Shown: positions 25,770 to 34,313, counted from the first letter of the stretch. The stretch: DNA of 64,000 nucleotides from Rhizobium anhuiense (GCF_003985145.1 NZ_ML133542.1:26337-90336), one strand, 5' to 3'. Numbers and translations are program-made. The notes: generated by a model not told the origin, from the sequence alone.

Positions 25770-26945
25770 ATGGATCTTGCGACTGTTCTTCTTCTACACA
25801 AGTCTTCCTTCATCGTCGGAGCAATCTGCTTCTTTTACGTGAGATGGCGCTCCGGAGCGACGCCAGGGCTTGGCGTACTTGCCGGCAGTTTCTCTTTGCT
25901 TGCGATCGCCTCAACGCTCGCTGGTTTGGATGAGAGCCTTCATATGTCCGACGATGCCAGGACGTTCTGGAGTTTTTCACTCGGCGCCAATGGTTATGGG
26001 CTCATGGCGGTTGGGCTTTTCGGCCTCAGCCGGCGTCAAAACTCTCTACGAGACTGGTGGCCGTTACTCCTGCCCGTCGTCCTGACGCTGAGTGCGGTGA
26101 TAACGCCATGGTATTTGAACAACGGATTGAGAGCATCGGTGTTCAACGGCAGCGCCGCCGTCCTGCTTGCCTTGTCAGGTTTCGTGATCGCCCGCGACTT
26201 CTTCCACGAGCGCCTTACCGCGCGGCTCGGTCTTTCTGCATCCATATGGGTGGCGACGTCTCTCTCCGTTTTGGTGGTCGTCGGCTTCGTCTTTCCGAAC
26301 GATGCGCCCCTTCCTCCGCGCTACGCATTCTTTTTGCTGATCATCTGTCATTTCGCGGTGGCGCTGTTTGTGCTCGTGCTCGTGCAGGAGAGAGCCGAAG
26401 AGAAGCTTACCAGACTTGCAAATACCGATATGCTGACCGGCATTCCCAATCGGCAGCATTTCTTCAATTCGCTTCCGAAAAGCCTCGGCCCCGGAGACGC
26501 CTTCGTCCTCATCGATATCGACTTTTTCAAGCGTGTGAACGATATGTACGGGCACGACAAAGGCGATGTCGTTCTCATAAATGTTGCTCGGACAATTGCG
26601 CAGAATGTCCCCCCTTCCTGCGTGTTCGGCCGGCTGGGCGGCGAGGAGTTCAGCCTCTTTCTTCGCGGCCAAACGCAATCTTCCGCTTTTGCACTCGCTG
26701 AGCGGATACGCGAGGCGGTAAGCGCCGTCAGCCTTGTCTTCGAAGGAAATCAGGTCACCCCTTCCGTCAGCGCAGGCGTGGCACTTTGGGAAGCGGGTCT
26801 GACCGACCAAGACGTCCAGAAACGTGCAGATCAGGCGCTCTACATTGCCAAAAACAACGGCCGTAACAGGGTCGAATTGTTTAGCAGTGCCGGGTTGACC
26901 AGCAGCTTCCTTGCGCCGGAAATGGCACGGGCTCGCGCAGGCTGA
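25770..26945 (+). CDS. Membrane diguanylate cyclase (GGDEF)
   Basis: 391 residues. The N-terminal 210 residues contain about seven hydrophobic segments (for example LLLPVVLTLSAVITPW and FFLLIICHFAVALFVLVLV). The C-terminal 160 residues form a GGDEF domain with the active signature GRLGGEEFSLF and the DxD region IDIDFFKRVNDMYGHDKGD. The RxxD inhibitory I-site that normally lies five residues before GGEEF is absent (the residues are PPSC). It should make c-di-GMP without the usual product inhibition. Its membrane sensor ligand is unknown. Confidence 0.92.
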   Translation: MDLATVLLLHKSSFIVGAICFFYVRWRSGATPGLGVLAGSFSLLAIASTLAGLDESLHMSDDARTFWSFSLGANGYGLMAVGLFGLSRRQNSLRDWWPLLLPVVLTLSAVITPWYLNNGLRASVFNGSAAVLLALSGFVIARDFFHERLTARLGLSASIWVATSLSVLVVVGFVFPNDAPLPPRYAFFLLIICHFAVALFVLVLVQERAEEKLTRLANTDMLTGIPNRQHFFNSLPKSLGPGDAFVLIDIDFFKRVNDMYGHDKGDVVLINVARTIAQNVPPSCVFGRLGGEEFSLFLRGQTQSSAFALAERIREAVSAVSLVFEGNQVTPSVSAGVALWEAGLTDQDVQKRADQALYIAKNNGRNRVELFSSAGLTSSFLAPEMARARAG

Positions 26946-27141
26946 AGAACGGTTGAAGGCGGTTCTCTCCCGAGCTATTTGCCCATCATAGCGGAGATGT
27001 CGGCAAATGCTGCAGAGCACGTTGACGCTGCGATCAAAGCTGCTAAAAAGCCAGCCATCGAATGATTGGGTCGCAAATCGGCAGCAATGACCGGTTGCTG
27101 GAATCAACAAAATGTCGATTTCTTAACCTTTTCAATCAGAT

Positions 27142-27231
27142 GGAAGAGTGTCCGAGTGGTTTAAGGAACCGGTCTTGAAAACCGGCGTGCGGGAAACCGT
27201 ACCGTGGGTTCGAATCCCACCTCTTCCGCCA
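27142..27231 (+). tRNA. tRNA-Ser (anticodon TGA)
   Basis: 90 nt beginning GGAAGAGTGTCCGAGTGG and ending CTCTTCC-G-CCA. The acceptor stem GGAAGAG/CTCTTCC pairs perfectly, the T arm is GTGGGTTCGAATCCCAC, and the anticodon loop is CTTGAAA between CCGG and CCGG. The long variable arm (GTGCGGGAAACCGTAC) marks the class II serine type. CCA is encoded. It has no adjacent genes and is a possible integration site. Confidence 0.95.
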
Positions 27232-28080
27232 TTTCATATTGATTTTGTTATATAATTTCCGATTTCCGCTTGGGAGCTGCGCCCTTATCTTAACGGTAGG
27301 ATGCCATCTCAGAAGCATCGGCGCGGTATCGCAGGCCTCCGTTTTAGTGTTGCCCCAATGATTCTGCTCGCCCTGACGCTCGCGGGCAATCTCCCAAAAA
27401 TCACGATTGTCTTTTGGCGCGATTTCAATCATCTCGACGTTGCTGGGATATTCACTTGCGAACAAGTCAGCGAAACTGCTCAAAGTCATTTGGAGATAAT
27501 TCGCTTGAAGCTTTTTGCATGGCTTTCCTGGATGAGTTGCTCGACTGAATGGGCGCCTTTCCCTTCCGAAGAAAAAGGAAACCTTGGCGGCATAGTCATG
27601 CGACGGCGCGGCGAGAAATTTCCATTGGTTGAAACTCGTATGCCGACGCCGGATGAACAATGTGAAGCACAGCTTTACTTCGCCATACGTTAGGCGGGCA
27701 GCTGCGCGTTGCCGTGGTCGCACTGATCATCACACCTTCGTCGATCTTGGTGAGTCTTACGCCTGCTCCTTTGCGTTGACGATGAGATGATATACAGGCT
27801 GCAGCAGGACGCGACTGCCATTAACTTAAGAATGGGGTCGGGCGGCAGATTGACGTCACGTCGCTGCCACGAGATCACGTGGCCGTCCTTTGAGCCGGCG
27901 TCGCAAAGACGTTCTCGCTGCAGCCTTGAAGCGAGTTTGGCTTGGTTCAACCTTCCAGCTGAGCGGCATTCTCCGCCATAATTTTCATCAGACATTCCTT
28001 CACGATCAGGCCCTCGGCGTCCGAGCAGCTTGATCCTCTACGAGGAGCCACAGATCCTGGAATTGCTCTGGTGAGTGCCC
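27232..28080. other. Gene-poor region after tRNA-Ser
   Basis: About 850 bp with no supportable gene. All long frames are short of coding signals, and one minus frame simply reads through the tRNA. At 28055-28069 the minus strand carries AGAGCAATTCCAGGA, the exact left end of the dispersed repeat seen at 8805 and 15134, so a truncated third copy may have been here. The region may hold decayed sequence from an old insertion. Confidence 0.5.
28055..28069 (-). repeat. Truncated left end of the dispersed repeat
   Basis: AGAGCAATTCCAGGA reads on the minus strand, identical over 15 bases to the first bases of the two full copies. The downstream part of the element is missing, so this is a fragment or a chance match; 15 identical bases make chance unlikely. 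Confidence 0.5.
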
Positions 28081-28170
28081 TCACGAGAGGTGAGAGTATA
28101 TCAGGACGCCAACAGAACCCCAGAAGATTACTGGCATAAGTATCATCCCCGCAACAATGATCTTGGTCAC
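28081..28170 (-). CDS. Possible 29-residue single-pass membrane peptide
   Basis: GTG at 28170, with GGAG 8 bp upstream, opens 29 codons (MTKIIVAGMILMPVIFWGSVG, ending LIYSHLS). The peptide is one hydrophobic helix with a basic start and polar end. It lies just downstream of the MFS gene on the same strand, separated by about 130 bp. The evidence is composition and the ribosome binding site only. Confidence 0.35.
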   Translation of the reverse strand: MTKIIVAGMILMPVIFWGSVGVLIYSHLS

Positions 28171-28301
28171 AGCAATAGCTCCGCAAACTCCACCAAAGTC
28201 CGCAAAACCTATTGCAGCGACCGAAGCTTTGGTATCGGCATGAAGTCCGGGACAGATCGGACCTTGGTCTGAGTTTCGCTCGGCGGCCGATGAGGGTCGG
28301 G

Positions 28302-29729
28302 CTAACTCTCCCCGAGCGCTCGGCGGCACCGGCAAGTCCCGGTCGCAATGGCGAGCGCAACGACAATCAGCGCTGCCGCGACGGCGAAGGTGATCCGCAT
28401 GCCTGAGTGAACCGCGTCGGGATGCGCCGCCGCAATATCGTGCGCTCCCGAAGAGAAAGCGAAGACGGCGCCCATGACGGAAGCGCCGGTGATCAGTCCG
28501 AGATTGCGCGACAGATTGAGCACGCCGGAGATGACGCCGCGCTGGTCGGGGCTGATGTCGGCCATGACGGTGGTGTTGTTGGCCGCCTGGAACAGTTGAT
28601 AGCCTGGCGTCAGCATGGCGATGGCAGCGATATAGCCTGTAATGCCGGGAAGCACGGCCACGGCGACGGAGCCCGCCGCCATGGCGACGAGCCCGGCGAT
28701 AACCACGAATGATGCGTCCAGACGATCGACCAGGCGGCCGGCCGGGATTCCGCTCAAGATGGAGATGACAGGGCCGATCGACATGACGAGCCCAACGAGA
28801 GTTTGATCGAGCCCGAGCGCGTGGGAGAGGTAGAACGGCGCGACCACCAGCGTCGCCATCATCACCGTTGCAACGAGCAGGTTCATCGCCAAGCTGGCGC
28901 TGAGCACCGGGTTGCGGAACACCGCCAAGCGGACCAGCGGCGATGCCGTTCTCGCCTCGGTGAACACGAACAGACCGGCGCCGAAGACAGCCGTGAGCAG
29001 CAGGGCAATGTTCAGCGGACCAAAACTGCCGCGCCCGATCGTCATCGCCAACGCATAGGCTGACAGCGTCAGGGCAAGCACCAGCGTGCCCATCGTATCG
29101 AAGCTGGTCCGATTCGCCTTCCCCTTGCTGAGATCGGCGGGCAGATAGCGATGGACGAGAACGAAGCTCAGCACGCCGAGCGGCACGTTGACGAGGAAGA
29201 TTGCCGGCCAGCCGAGCCCGGCGATCAGGAACCCGCCAAGCGAAGGCCCAAGAGCGGTGCCGATCGCCGACATGGTTCCGAGCAACCCCATGGCGCTCCC
29301 GGTCTTCGCCTTCGGCACCGTTTCGCTGACGAAGGCGATGGTCAGCGCCATCATGATGGCGGCGCCCAGGCCCTGCACCGCACGCGCGGCAATCATCAGC
29401 CAGAGTGTCGGCGCCAGGCCGCAGAGGATTGAGGCCAGCGTGAAGAGCAGTATGCCGATGAGCAGCAGCCGGCGGCGGCCGGTGATGTCGCCGAGCCGTC
29501 CGACGCTGACGATCAGGGTGGTGATGGCGAGCAGATAAGCGAGCACGATCCACTGGACATCCTGGAAGGTGGCGTCGAATGCCTGCGCCAAAGTCGGCAG
29601 ACCGACATTGGCGATGCTGGTGCCGAGCGATGGCAGCAGCATGGATAGGGAAAGACTGGCAAGCGCCCAGCGGGCGGAGGGTATGCGTTCGGCGACGGCC
29701 TCGCCTCGCTCTGCAATGACTGGTTTCAC
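28302..29729 (-). CDS. MFS drug exporter, DHA2 type
   Basis: 475 residues from the GTG at 29729, which has AAGGAGG 6 bp upstream. The extension to 29819 would cross that site. About 14 hydrophobic segments are seen. Signatures include WIVLAYLLAITTLIVSVGRLGDITGRRRLL (motif A), LGAAIMMALTIAFVSETVPKAKTGSAMG and the drug-exporter motif C-like LGPSLGGFLIAGLGWPAIFLVNVPLG. It should expel a toxic compound by proton antiport. A LysR gene diverges at 29868 and probably senses the substrate. Confidence 0.9.
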   Translation of the reverse strand: MKPVIAERGEAVAERIPSARWALASLSLSMLLPSLGTSIANVGLPTLAQAFDATFQDVQWIVLAYLLAITTLIVSVGRLGDITGRRRLLLIGILLFTLASILCGLAPTLWLMIAARAVQGLGAAIMMALTIAFVSETVPKAKTGSAMGLLGTMSAIGTALGPSLGGFLIAGLGWPAIFLVNVPLGVLSFVLVHRYLPADLSKGKANRTSFDTMGTLVLALTLSAYALAMTIGRGSFGPLNIALLLTAVFGAGLFVFTEARTASPLVRLAVFRNPVLSASLAMNLLVATVMMATLVVAPFYLSHALGLDQTLVGLVMSIGPVISILSGIPAGRLVDRLDASFVVIAGLVAMAAGSVAVAVLPGITGYIAAIAMLTPGYQLFQAANNTTVMADISPDQRGVISGVLNLSRNLGLITGASVMGAVFAFSSGAHDIAAAHPDAVHSGMRITFAVAAALIVVALAIATGTCRCRRALGES

Positions 29730-29867
29730 AATGGCCTCCTTTTCCGTGGGCCCGAATGGAGCCGATGAAAAGCTAGTCCGCTGCGTGGCGTGGCGGAAGG
29801 CGCACGATTTGCATTTCATTCATGCGTCTGACGCCACATCATGATGAAACCATGTTATATGGGATGC

Positions 29868-30761
29868 ATGTCGACACCCGATCTCAACCTGCTCGTCACC
29901 CTGGACGTCCTGCTTGCAGAAGGCAGCGTTGCGCGCGCCGCCCGAAGGCTGCGGCTGAGCCCGTCGGCGATGAGCCGGGCGCTGGCCCGATTGCGCGAGA
30001 CGACCGGCGATCCGCTGCTGGTGCGCGCCGGCCGCGGCCTCGTTCCCACGCCACGGGCGCTGGAACTGCGTGAGCGGGTCGGTTGGGTCGTCGAGGAGGC
30101 GCAGGCGGTGCTGCGGCCCTTGGAGGCGCTCGACCTCCAAAGCTTGGTCCGGACGTTTACACTGCGCAGCAGCGAAGGCTTCGCCGAGAATTTCGGTCCC
30201 GATCTCATCGCCCGCCTCAGCCGGGAAGCGCCAGGCGTCCGGCTGCGCTTCATGCAGAAGCCGGATAAGGACAGCACCCCGCTACGCGACGGTACCGTCG
30301 ATCTCGAAACCGGCGTCGTCGGCGATACGACCAGTCCGGAGGTGCGGGCGCAGGCCTTGTTCCGGGACCGTTTCATCGGCGTGGTGCGCAGGGGCCATCC
30401 GCTCAGCGAAGGCGAGATCACGCCTCCCCGTTACGCGGCCGGCCGGCACATCATTGTCTCCAGGCGCGGGCTCGACAAGGGGCCGATCGATGAAGCCCTG
30501 AATGCGCTCGGGTTGGACAGGCAGGTCGCCACGATCGTCGGCGGCTTTTCCACGGCGCTGGCGCTCGCCCGAACCTCCGATCTGATCGCCAGCGTGCCCG
30601 AGCGTCACACGGAATCGCTGCGCGCGGGGATGCATAGTTTTCCCCTGCCCGTTCCGACGCCTGAGATCACGATTTCCTTGCTTTGGCACCCCAGGATGGA
30701 TGCCGATCCCGCCCATCTCTGGCTGCGCGAGTGTGTCCGGGATGTCTGCGCGGCTATGTGA
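29868..30761 (+). CDS. LysR-family transcriptional regulator of the MFS exporter
   Basis: 297 residues from the ATG at 29868 (MSTPDLNLLVTLDVLLAEGS). The upstream ATG at 29841 adds nine poor codons. Helix-turn-helix VARAARRLRLSPSAMSRALARLRETTGDPLLVRAGRGLVPT, in the NodD/LinR-like subgroup with the DLNLL start. The effector domain is normal. It is divergent from the MFS gene, 138 bp apart, the usual arrangement for local control. A small palindrome (CATCATGATG) lies near 29840. Confidence 0.9.
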   Translation: MSTPDLNLLVTLDVLLAEGSVARAARRLRLSPSAMSRALARLRETTGDPLLVRAGRGLVPTPRALELRERVGWVVEEAQAVLRPLEALDLQSLVRTFTLRSSEGFAENFGPDLIARLSREAPGVRLRFMQKPDKDSTPLRDGTVDLETGVVGDTTSPEVRAQALFRDRFIGVVRRGHPLSEGEITPPRYAAGRHIIVSRRGLDKGPIDEALNALGLDRQVATIVGGFSTALALARTSDLIASVPERHTESLRAGMHSFPLPVPTPEITISLLWHPRMDADPAHLWLRECVRDVCAAM

Positions 30762-30833
30762 TTGAAGGCCGCCTAAGGTTGACTATGCCATGTCGCCGTG
30801 ATTTCCCGTCTCGCATCAACAAGCGAGGACATC

Positions 30834-31058
30834 ATGGCTGACGACATTATCGTAAAAGACAGCAACGGAAGCCAGCTTCACGACGGCGATTCCGTAACGC
30901 TGATCAAGGACCTCAAGGTCAAAGGAACTTCGGAGACGCTGAAGCGCGGAACGCTGGTCAAGGGCATTCGCCTCACCGACAATCCCGGTGAGATCGAATG
31001 CAGCACCAAGCAGGTCAAAGGTCTCGTGCTGAAAACCGAGTTTTTGAAGAAGGCATAG
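30834..31058 (+). CDS. PhnA/YjdM-like protein lacking the zinc-ribbon half
   Basis: 74 residues. The sequence VKDSNGSQLHDGDSVTLIKDLKVKGTSETLKRGTLVKGIRLTD corresponds to the C-terminal SH3-like domain of PhnA/YjdM proteins; the N-terminal zinc ribbon of the full-length family is absent. The start ATG at 30834 follows a GAGG at about 8 bp. YjdM has been linked to phosphonate metabolism by old naming only, so no function is assigned. It precedes, but is convergent with, the transglutaminase at 31077. Confidence 0.8.
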   Translation: MADDIIVKDSNGSQLHDGDSVTLIKDLKVKGTSETLKRGTLVKGIRLTDNPGEIECSTKQVKGLVLKTEFLKKA

Positions 31059-31076
31059 GATCTCCGTCGCCCACCA

Positions 31077-31904
31077 TCAATCGTTCCTGGGTGCCTCCTG
31101 CGGCACTTCCTCGGTGATCACCTCGAAACGGGAAAGCGTTGCCGGCCCGAAGGCCGTCGACATCGCGACATCCGTGGCGTCGCGGCCGGTTCCCATCAAT
31201 ATTCTGCCGATGCGCGGCGTATTGTGGCGGGCGTCGACCGTATGCCAGTGGCCGCCGAGAAAGACTTCGAACCAGGCGCTGAAATCCATCGGGTTGGGAT
31301 CGATCGGCACGCCGATATCGCCGAGATAGCCGGTGCAATATCGGGCCGGGATATTCATGCACCGGCACAGCGCGATGGCGAGATGGGCAAAGTCACGGCA
31401 CACGCCCGCCTTATCGGTGAAGCCGCCATGGGCGGTGCGCAGGAGGTCGGCCTTCTGGTAATCGAAGGTGATATGGTCGTGGACGAAATCGCAGATTGCC
31501 TGGACGCGCGTCCAGCCGAGCGACGTCGACGAGAAGGTTGCCCAGGCAAAATCTGCCAGCCTGTCGGTGTCGCAATAGCGGCTGCCGAGCAGGAAAACCA
31601 GCACATCGTCCGGCAGGTCATTGATCGCGTGCTGGACCGCATCATCGGGAACAATATCGGGTTGCCCGCTGTCGTAGATCTCGAATTCGGTGGAAATGGT
31701 CGTCAGTCCCGGCGGGGCGACGATCCGGCTGCAGGCATTGCCGAACCCGTCGGTATATTCCCAGGCCTCGATCGGCCGGTCGAATGTCAGGACCTGCTCA
31801 CTCAGCAGATCGGCGCGCCGAGAGGGATGGATGTTGAGGACGAGCAGCATCGGCGTTGGTTGCGTGCATTCGTAGCCCAGATGAAACCCGGCGCGTATCT
31901 TCAT
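31077..31904 (-). CDS. Transglutaminase-like domain protein
   Basis: 275 residues from the ATG at 31904, with GGGAAG upstream. Catalytic residues of the transglutaminase-like fold are visible: Cys in DKAGVCRDFAHLAIALCRC, His in GHWHTVDARHN and the Asp following. The N-terminal 130 residues form the beta-rich region common to bacterial transglutaminase-like proteins (IRAGFHLGYECTQPTPMLLVLNIHPSR). These are probable cysteine proteases or amidases rather than true transglutaminases. An EcfG-type promoter lies upstream (31950-31974), so it should be stress induced. Confidence 0.85.
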   Translation of the reverse strand: MKIRAGFHLGYECTQPTPMLLVLNIHPSRRADLLSEQVLTFDRPIEAWEYTDGFGNACSRIVAPPGLTTISTEFEIYDSGQPDIVPDDAVQHAINDLPDDVLVFLLGSRYCDTDRLADFAWATFSSTSLGWTRVQAICDFVHDHITFDYQKADLLRTAHGGFTDKAGVCRDFAHLAIALCRCMNIPARYCTGYLGDIGVPIDPNPMDFSAWFEVFLGGHWHTVDARHNTPRIGRILMGTGRDATDVAMSTAFGPATLSRFEVITEEVPQEAPRND

Positions 31905-31949
31905 TGTGGCTTCCCTATCGCGGCTCCGCATGTGCGGAGGTGAGTATGG

Positions 31950-31974
31950 AACGTTGATAGCGCTACCCGGTTCC
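31950..31974 (-). promoter_or_regulatory. EcfG-type general stress promoter of the transglutaminase-like gene
   Basis: On the minus strand GGAAC (31974-31970), 16 nt, CGTT (31953-31950). This is a full match to the consensus of alphaproteobacterial sigma-EcfG. The start codon at 31904 is about 45 nt downstream. Confidence 0.75.
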
Positions 31975-32031
31975 CGCAAGGGACAACTGTCACCATACAG
32001 AGACTTGGTGGTGATCCGAGATTGCCCCGGA

Positions 32032-32084
32032 AGATTATCTCGGAGGTAATCCGGATTACCTCGGAGAGAATCGAGATTATCTCG
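32032..32084. repeat. Cluster of palindromes and degenerate repeats between two transglutaminase-like genes
   Basis: GAGGTAATCC/GGATTACCTC is a perfect 20-bp palindrome at 32043-32062. CGAGAT-T-ATCTCG is another at 32072-32084 and contains the stop codon of the gene at 32077. GATTATCTCGG-type units recur about every 20 bp from 32033. It lies at the 3' end of the minus gene at 32077-32949, so termination, a regulator site, or both are possible. Confidence 0.7.
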
Positions 32085-32949
32085 TGGTGACGTTGACCTG
32101 CACCGTCATGCTGTCGAAATCCGCCCCGTCGCCATCATAGCTGCCGCTCAACGGGACTGCCTGGCGCGGATCGCGGGCAACCGCGACACGAATGAGATCG
32201 CGGTTGCCGACGATCCCGTTGGTCGGATCGAACTCCGCCCAGCCGGCGCCGGGGAGATAGATCTGGCACCATGCATGGGTGGAACCGCCGCCGAGCACCG
32301 TGGAGCCGTCCCGGTCGGGAACATAGACATAGCCCGTGACGAAGCGCGCCGCGAGCCCAAGGACGCGGGCGGCCTCCATCATCAAAAGCGCGAAATCCCG
32401 GCAGGTGCCGGAGCGAAGCTGCAAGGTCTGCACCGGGGTCTGTGTTCCGTGTTCCATCCGGCGCTGATAGACGAAGCTTTCCCGAATGGCGTAACAGAGC
32501 GTCATCAGCAGATGCCCGGTTTCCGTCGGACGCCCCTGGCGCACGAACTGCCGTGCCCAGCGTCCGACCTCGTCGTTCGGATCGGGATAATGGCGCTGCA
32601 TGGCCGGCGTCAGATCGGCAATCTCCTCCTTGTCGTAGGAGAATGGATAAATCAGGGCCGCCTCGTCGACCTTGAGATCCAGGGCGACCTGGGGCGTATG
32701 ATCGAGGGTGATCCAGGTTTCGAAGCGAAGCTCGGACGCTGGCCTCGAAATATCGATGAGCGCCACGCAATTGCCGAAAACATCGTGGATCCAGCGGACA
32801 TGACTTTCCTCGGGATAGGTCGTCAGCGACGCTTCGATCAGCCGCTGGTCGAAACTGTCGCGCGGTCGGAACATCAGGCGATGCTCGCCGAAATCGACCG
32901 CCCTGACGTAACGATAGGACGTTATGTGGCGGACGGAAAAAATCGTCAT
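32077..32949 (-). CDS. Transglutaminase-like domain protein
   Basis: 290 residues from the ATG at 32949 (MTIFSVRHITSYRYVRAVDFGEHRLMFRPRD), the typical beginning of the N-terminal domain of this family. Catalytic Cys lies in RSGTCRDFALLMMEAARVLG, His in STHAWCQIYLPGAGWAEFDPTNG, and Asp in that last phrase. It lies upstream of, and on the same strand as, the related gene at 31077, with palindromes between; the two share only the fold. Likely a cysteine protease or amidase in the cytoplasm, substrate unknown. Confidence 0.85.
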   Translation of the reverse strand: MTIFSVRHITSYRYVRAVDFGEHRLMFRPRDSFDQRLIEASLTTYPEESHVRWIHDVFGNCVALIDISRPASELRFETWITLDHTPQVALDLKVDEAALIYPFSYDKEEIADLTPAMQRHYPDPNDEVGRWARQFVRQGRPTETGHLLMTLCYAIRESFVYQRRMEHGTQTPVQTLQLRSGTCRDFALLMMEAARVLGLAARFVTGYVYVPDRDGSTVLGGGSTHAWCQIYLPGAGWAEFDPTNGIVGNRDLIRVAVARDPRQAVPLSGSYDGDGADFDSMTVQVNVTTR

Positions 32950-33131
32950 CGGCCGCCGTCCGGTAATCTGTTCACCTTGCTGCTCCAAGGCGGTGACGCC
33001 GCCTCTCCTCTGCGGGAGCGCCCTGCCCGCTTTTCCGCTTATCCCGATTTCTTGTCATATAAGCACATTCGAAAGATTGCTATTGTAGCTTCACCGATCG
33101 ACGGCAGAGCCGTCCAACCTAAGAGGATAAC

Positions 33132-33248
33132 ATGCATATCATCTGGGACGTTCTGACACTTCTGCTGACAATCGGCTCGCTCTATGGCGGTCGCGAATAC
33201 CGGATTATTCGCGCCCGTGCCCGCGCCCAGAACTGGGGCAACTTCTGA
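33132..33248 (+). CDS. 38-residue membrane-associated small protein
   Basis: ATG at 33132 with AAGAGGA 7 bp upstream. The peptide MHIIWDVLTLLLTIGSLYG, then GREYRIIRARARAQNWGNF, has one hydrophobic segment and a basic tail. It is below usual annotation limits and is free-standing. Supported by ribosome binding site and composition only. Confidence 0.5.
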   Translation: MHIIWDVLTLLLTIGSLYGGREYRIIRARARAQNWGNF

Positions 33249-33400
33249 TTCGATCGCGATATTTCTGATTCGATTCCGAGTCATGGTCGCATCGGATCGT
33301 TGCCGGTCGCGGCTACGTCGAATGACGTAAAGCCATACGCTTAAGGAAATGCTTTATTAGACGAGACGGCTTCCATCCGTCCATTCTCCCTGTTATTTGA

Positions 33401-33429
33401 AGCCCGCCTCACCCCAGGCGGGCTTTTTT
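33401..33429 (+). terminator. Strong intrinsic terminator with no gene directly upstream
   Basis: AGCCCGCCT (33401-33409), loop CACCCC, AGGCGGGCT (33416-33424), then a run of T to 33429. The last plus-strand gene ended 150 bp earlier at 33248. The 150 bp between may encode a small RNA ending here. Confidence 0.85.
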
Positions 33430-33444
33430 AGCGATTAATACGCA

Positions 33445-33600
33445 TCACTTCTTGGCGCCGGCCGAAAGCACCCGATGGGTCGCGTTGTCCATTGCGTGGC
33501 TCGCTTCCTGTCCATCCTTCTTCAGCCCGTATGCGGTATTGCCGCAGCCGGAAAGGGTGAGCAGGCAGATGCAGGCGATGGCGATTGCAGCTTTTGACAT
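33445..33600 (-). CDS. Entericidin-type small lipoprotein
   Basis: 51 residues from the ATG at 33600, with GGGGGA upstream. A signal peptide ends in a lipobox LSGC (IAIACICLLTLSGCGNTAYG), followed by a short polar domain (DGQEASHAMDNATHRVLSAGAKK). This is the plan of EcnA/EcnB entericidin-like lipoproteins, which are stress-induced and lie in the membrane. The family is common in alphaproteobacteria. A strong hairpin at 33401-33424 is just downstream. Confidence 0.75.
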   Translation of the reverse strand: MSKAAIAIACICLLTLSGCGNTAYGLKKDGQEASHAMDNATHRVLSAGAKK

Positions 33601-34093
33601 CGAGTGTTTCCCCCGGATCGAATGGCTTCTGGATAAAATGATGCGCTTCGTGGCAAAATCAATCCGTCGGGGCTGGCATGACGGCGAAGTTATTCTGAAC
33701 TCCGTCCATCACCGGAATTGCTTCATTTGCGCCTGGAAACAAATTTCGCCCCGCCACGGAATTAATCCTTCGTATTTCCAACGGAGCGAACGGCCGACGG
33801 GTTGGGTTAATCCCAAAACGCCGTAAAATATTGAAGTGTACTCCCCCGGAGGCATTGTTTGTCATCGCGAGTTTGACCGCAGTCTTTTCAAAGCAAGAAA
33901 AACATTCACTAGTCATCTATCGCACGACTCGTCGCCAGCTATTCGAGTATTTATTAATCCGTGTCGCAAAAGAACAGGTTGTGTCATTTTGATATCTTAA
34001 GTTTTACTCAAATGCAGCGCTTAACTATTTATTAGTAATAATCTTGCGCGTCGTCCGCTTCAGCTTATGCTTTAAGCATAGGGGAGAGGAAAG
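33601..34093. other. AT-rich gene-free region
   Basis: 493 bp without a convincing gene. The composition is clearly more AT-rich than the neighbours from about 33830 to 34050. TATGCTT-T-AAGCATA is a perfect palindrome at 34066-34080, just before the small gene at 34094, and may be an operator. Reading frames at 33452 and 33659 look random. Confidence 0.5.
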
Positions 34094-34210
34094 ATGTTTA
34101 CGAAAAGTCTGATCATGCCTTTGGGATTCGCAATTCTCGCCATATCAGGCCTGCTGTTTCAGATAGCCGCCTACGTGCTGAACTCCCCGGTCACCGTGCT
34201 GCAGCCCTGA
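34094..34210 (+). CDS. 38-residue single-pass membrane protein
   Basis: ATG at 34094, preceded by GGGGAGAGGAAAG. The peptide has one long hydrophobic segment (LIMPLGFAILAISGLLFQIAAYVL) with MFTKS before it and NSPVTVLQP after. A palindrome lies just upstream. It is likely translated with the GlsB gene downstream, about 100 bp away. Function unknown. Confidence 0.6.
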   Translation: MFTKSLIMPLGFAILAISGLLFQIAAYVLNSPVTVLQP

Positions 34211-34313
34211 GTCACATAAGTTGCTGAACCCGCAAGCAATCTCGGTAACTGGGAGTGGAACTTCCTCTCGTTTCGTGCATTCTGTGACTCGTTTTGCCAG
34301 GAGGGAGATAACC

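Noticed and set aside
27136..27723. 195-codon minus-strand frame
   Set aside because: It runs backwards through tRNA-Ser, giving the well-known WDSNPR artefact, and the rest has no coding character.
32077..32949. True protein-crosslinking transglutaminase
   Set aside because: Only the fold and Cys-His-Asp pattern are shared; most bacterial members are proteases or amidases, so the call was kept general.
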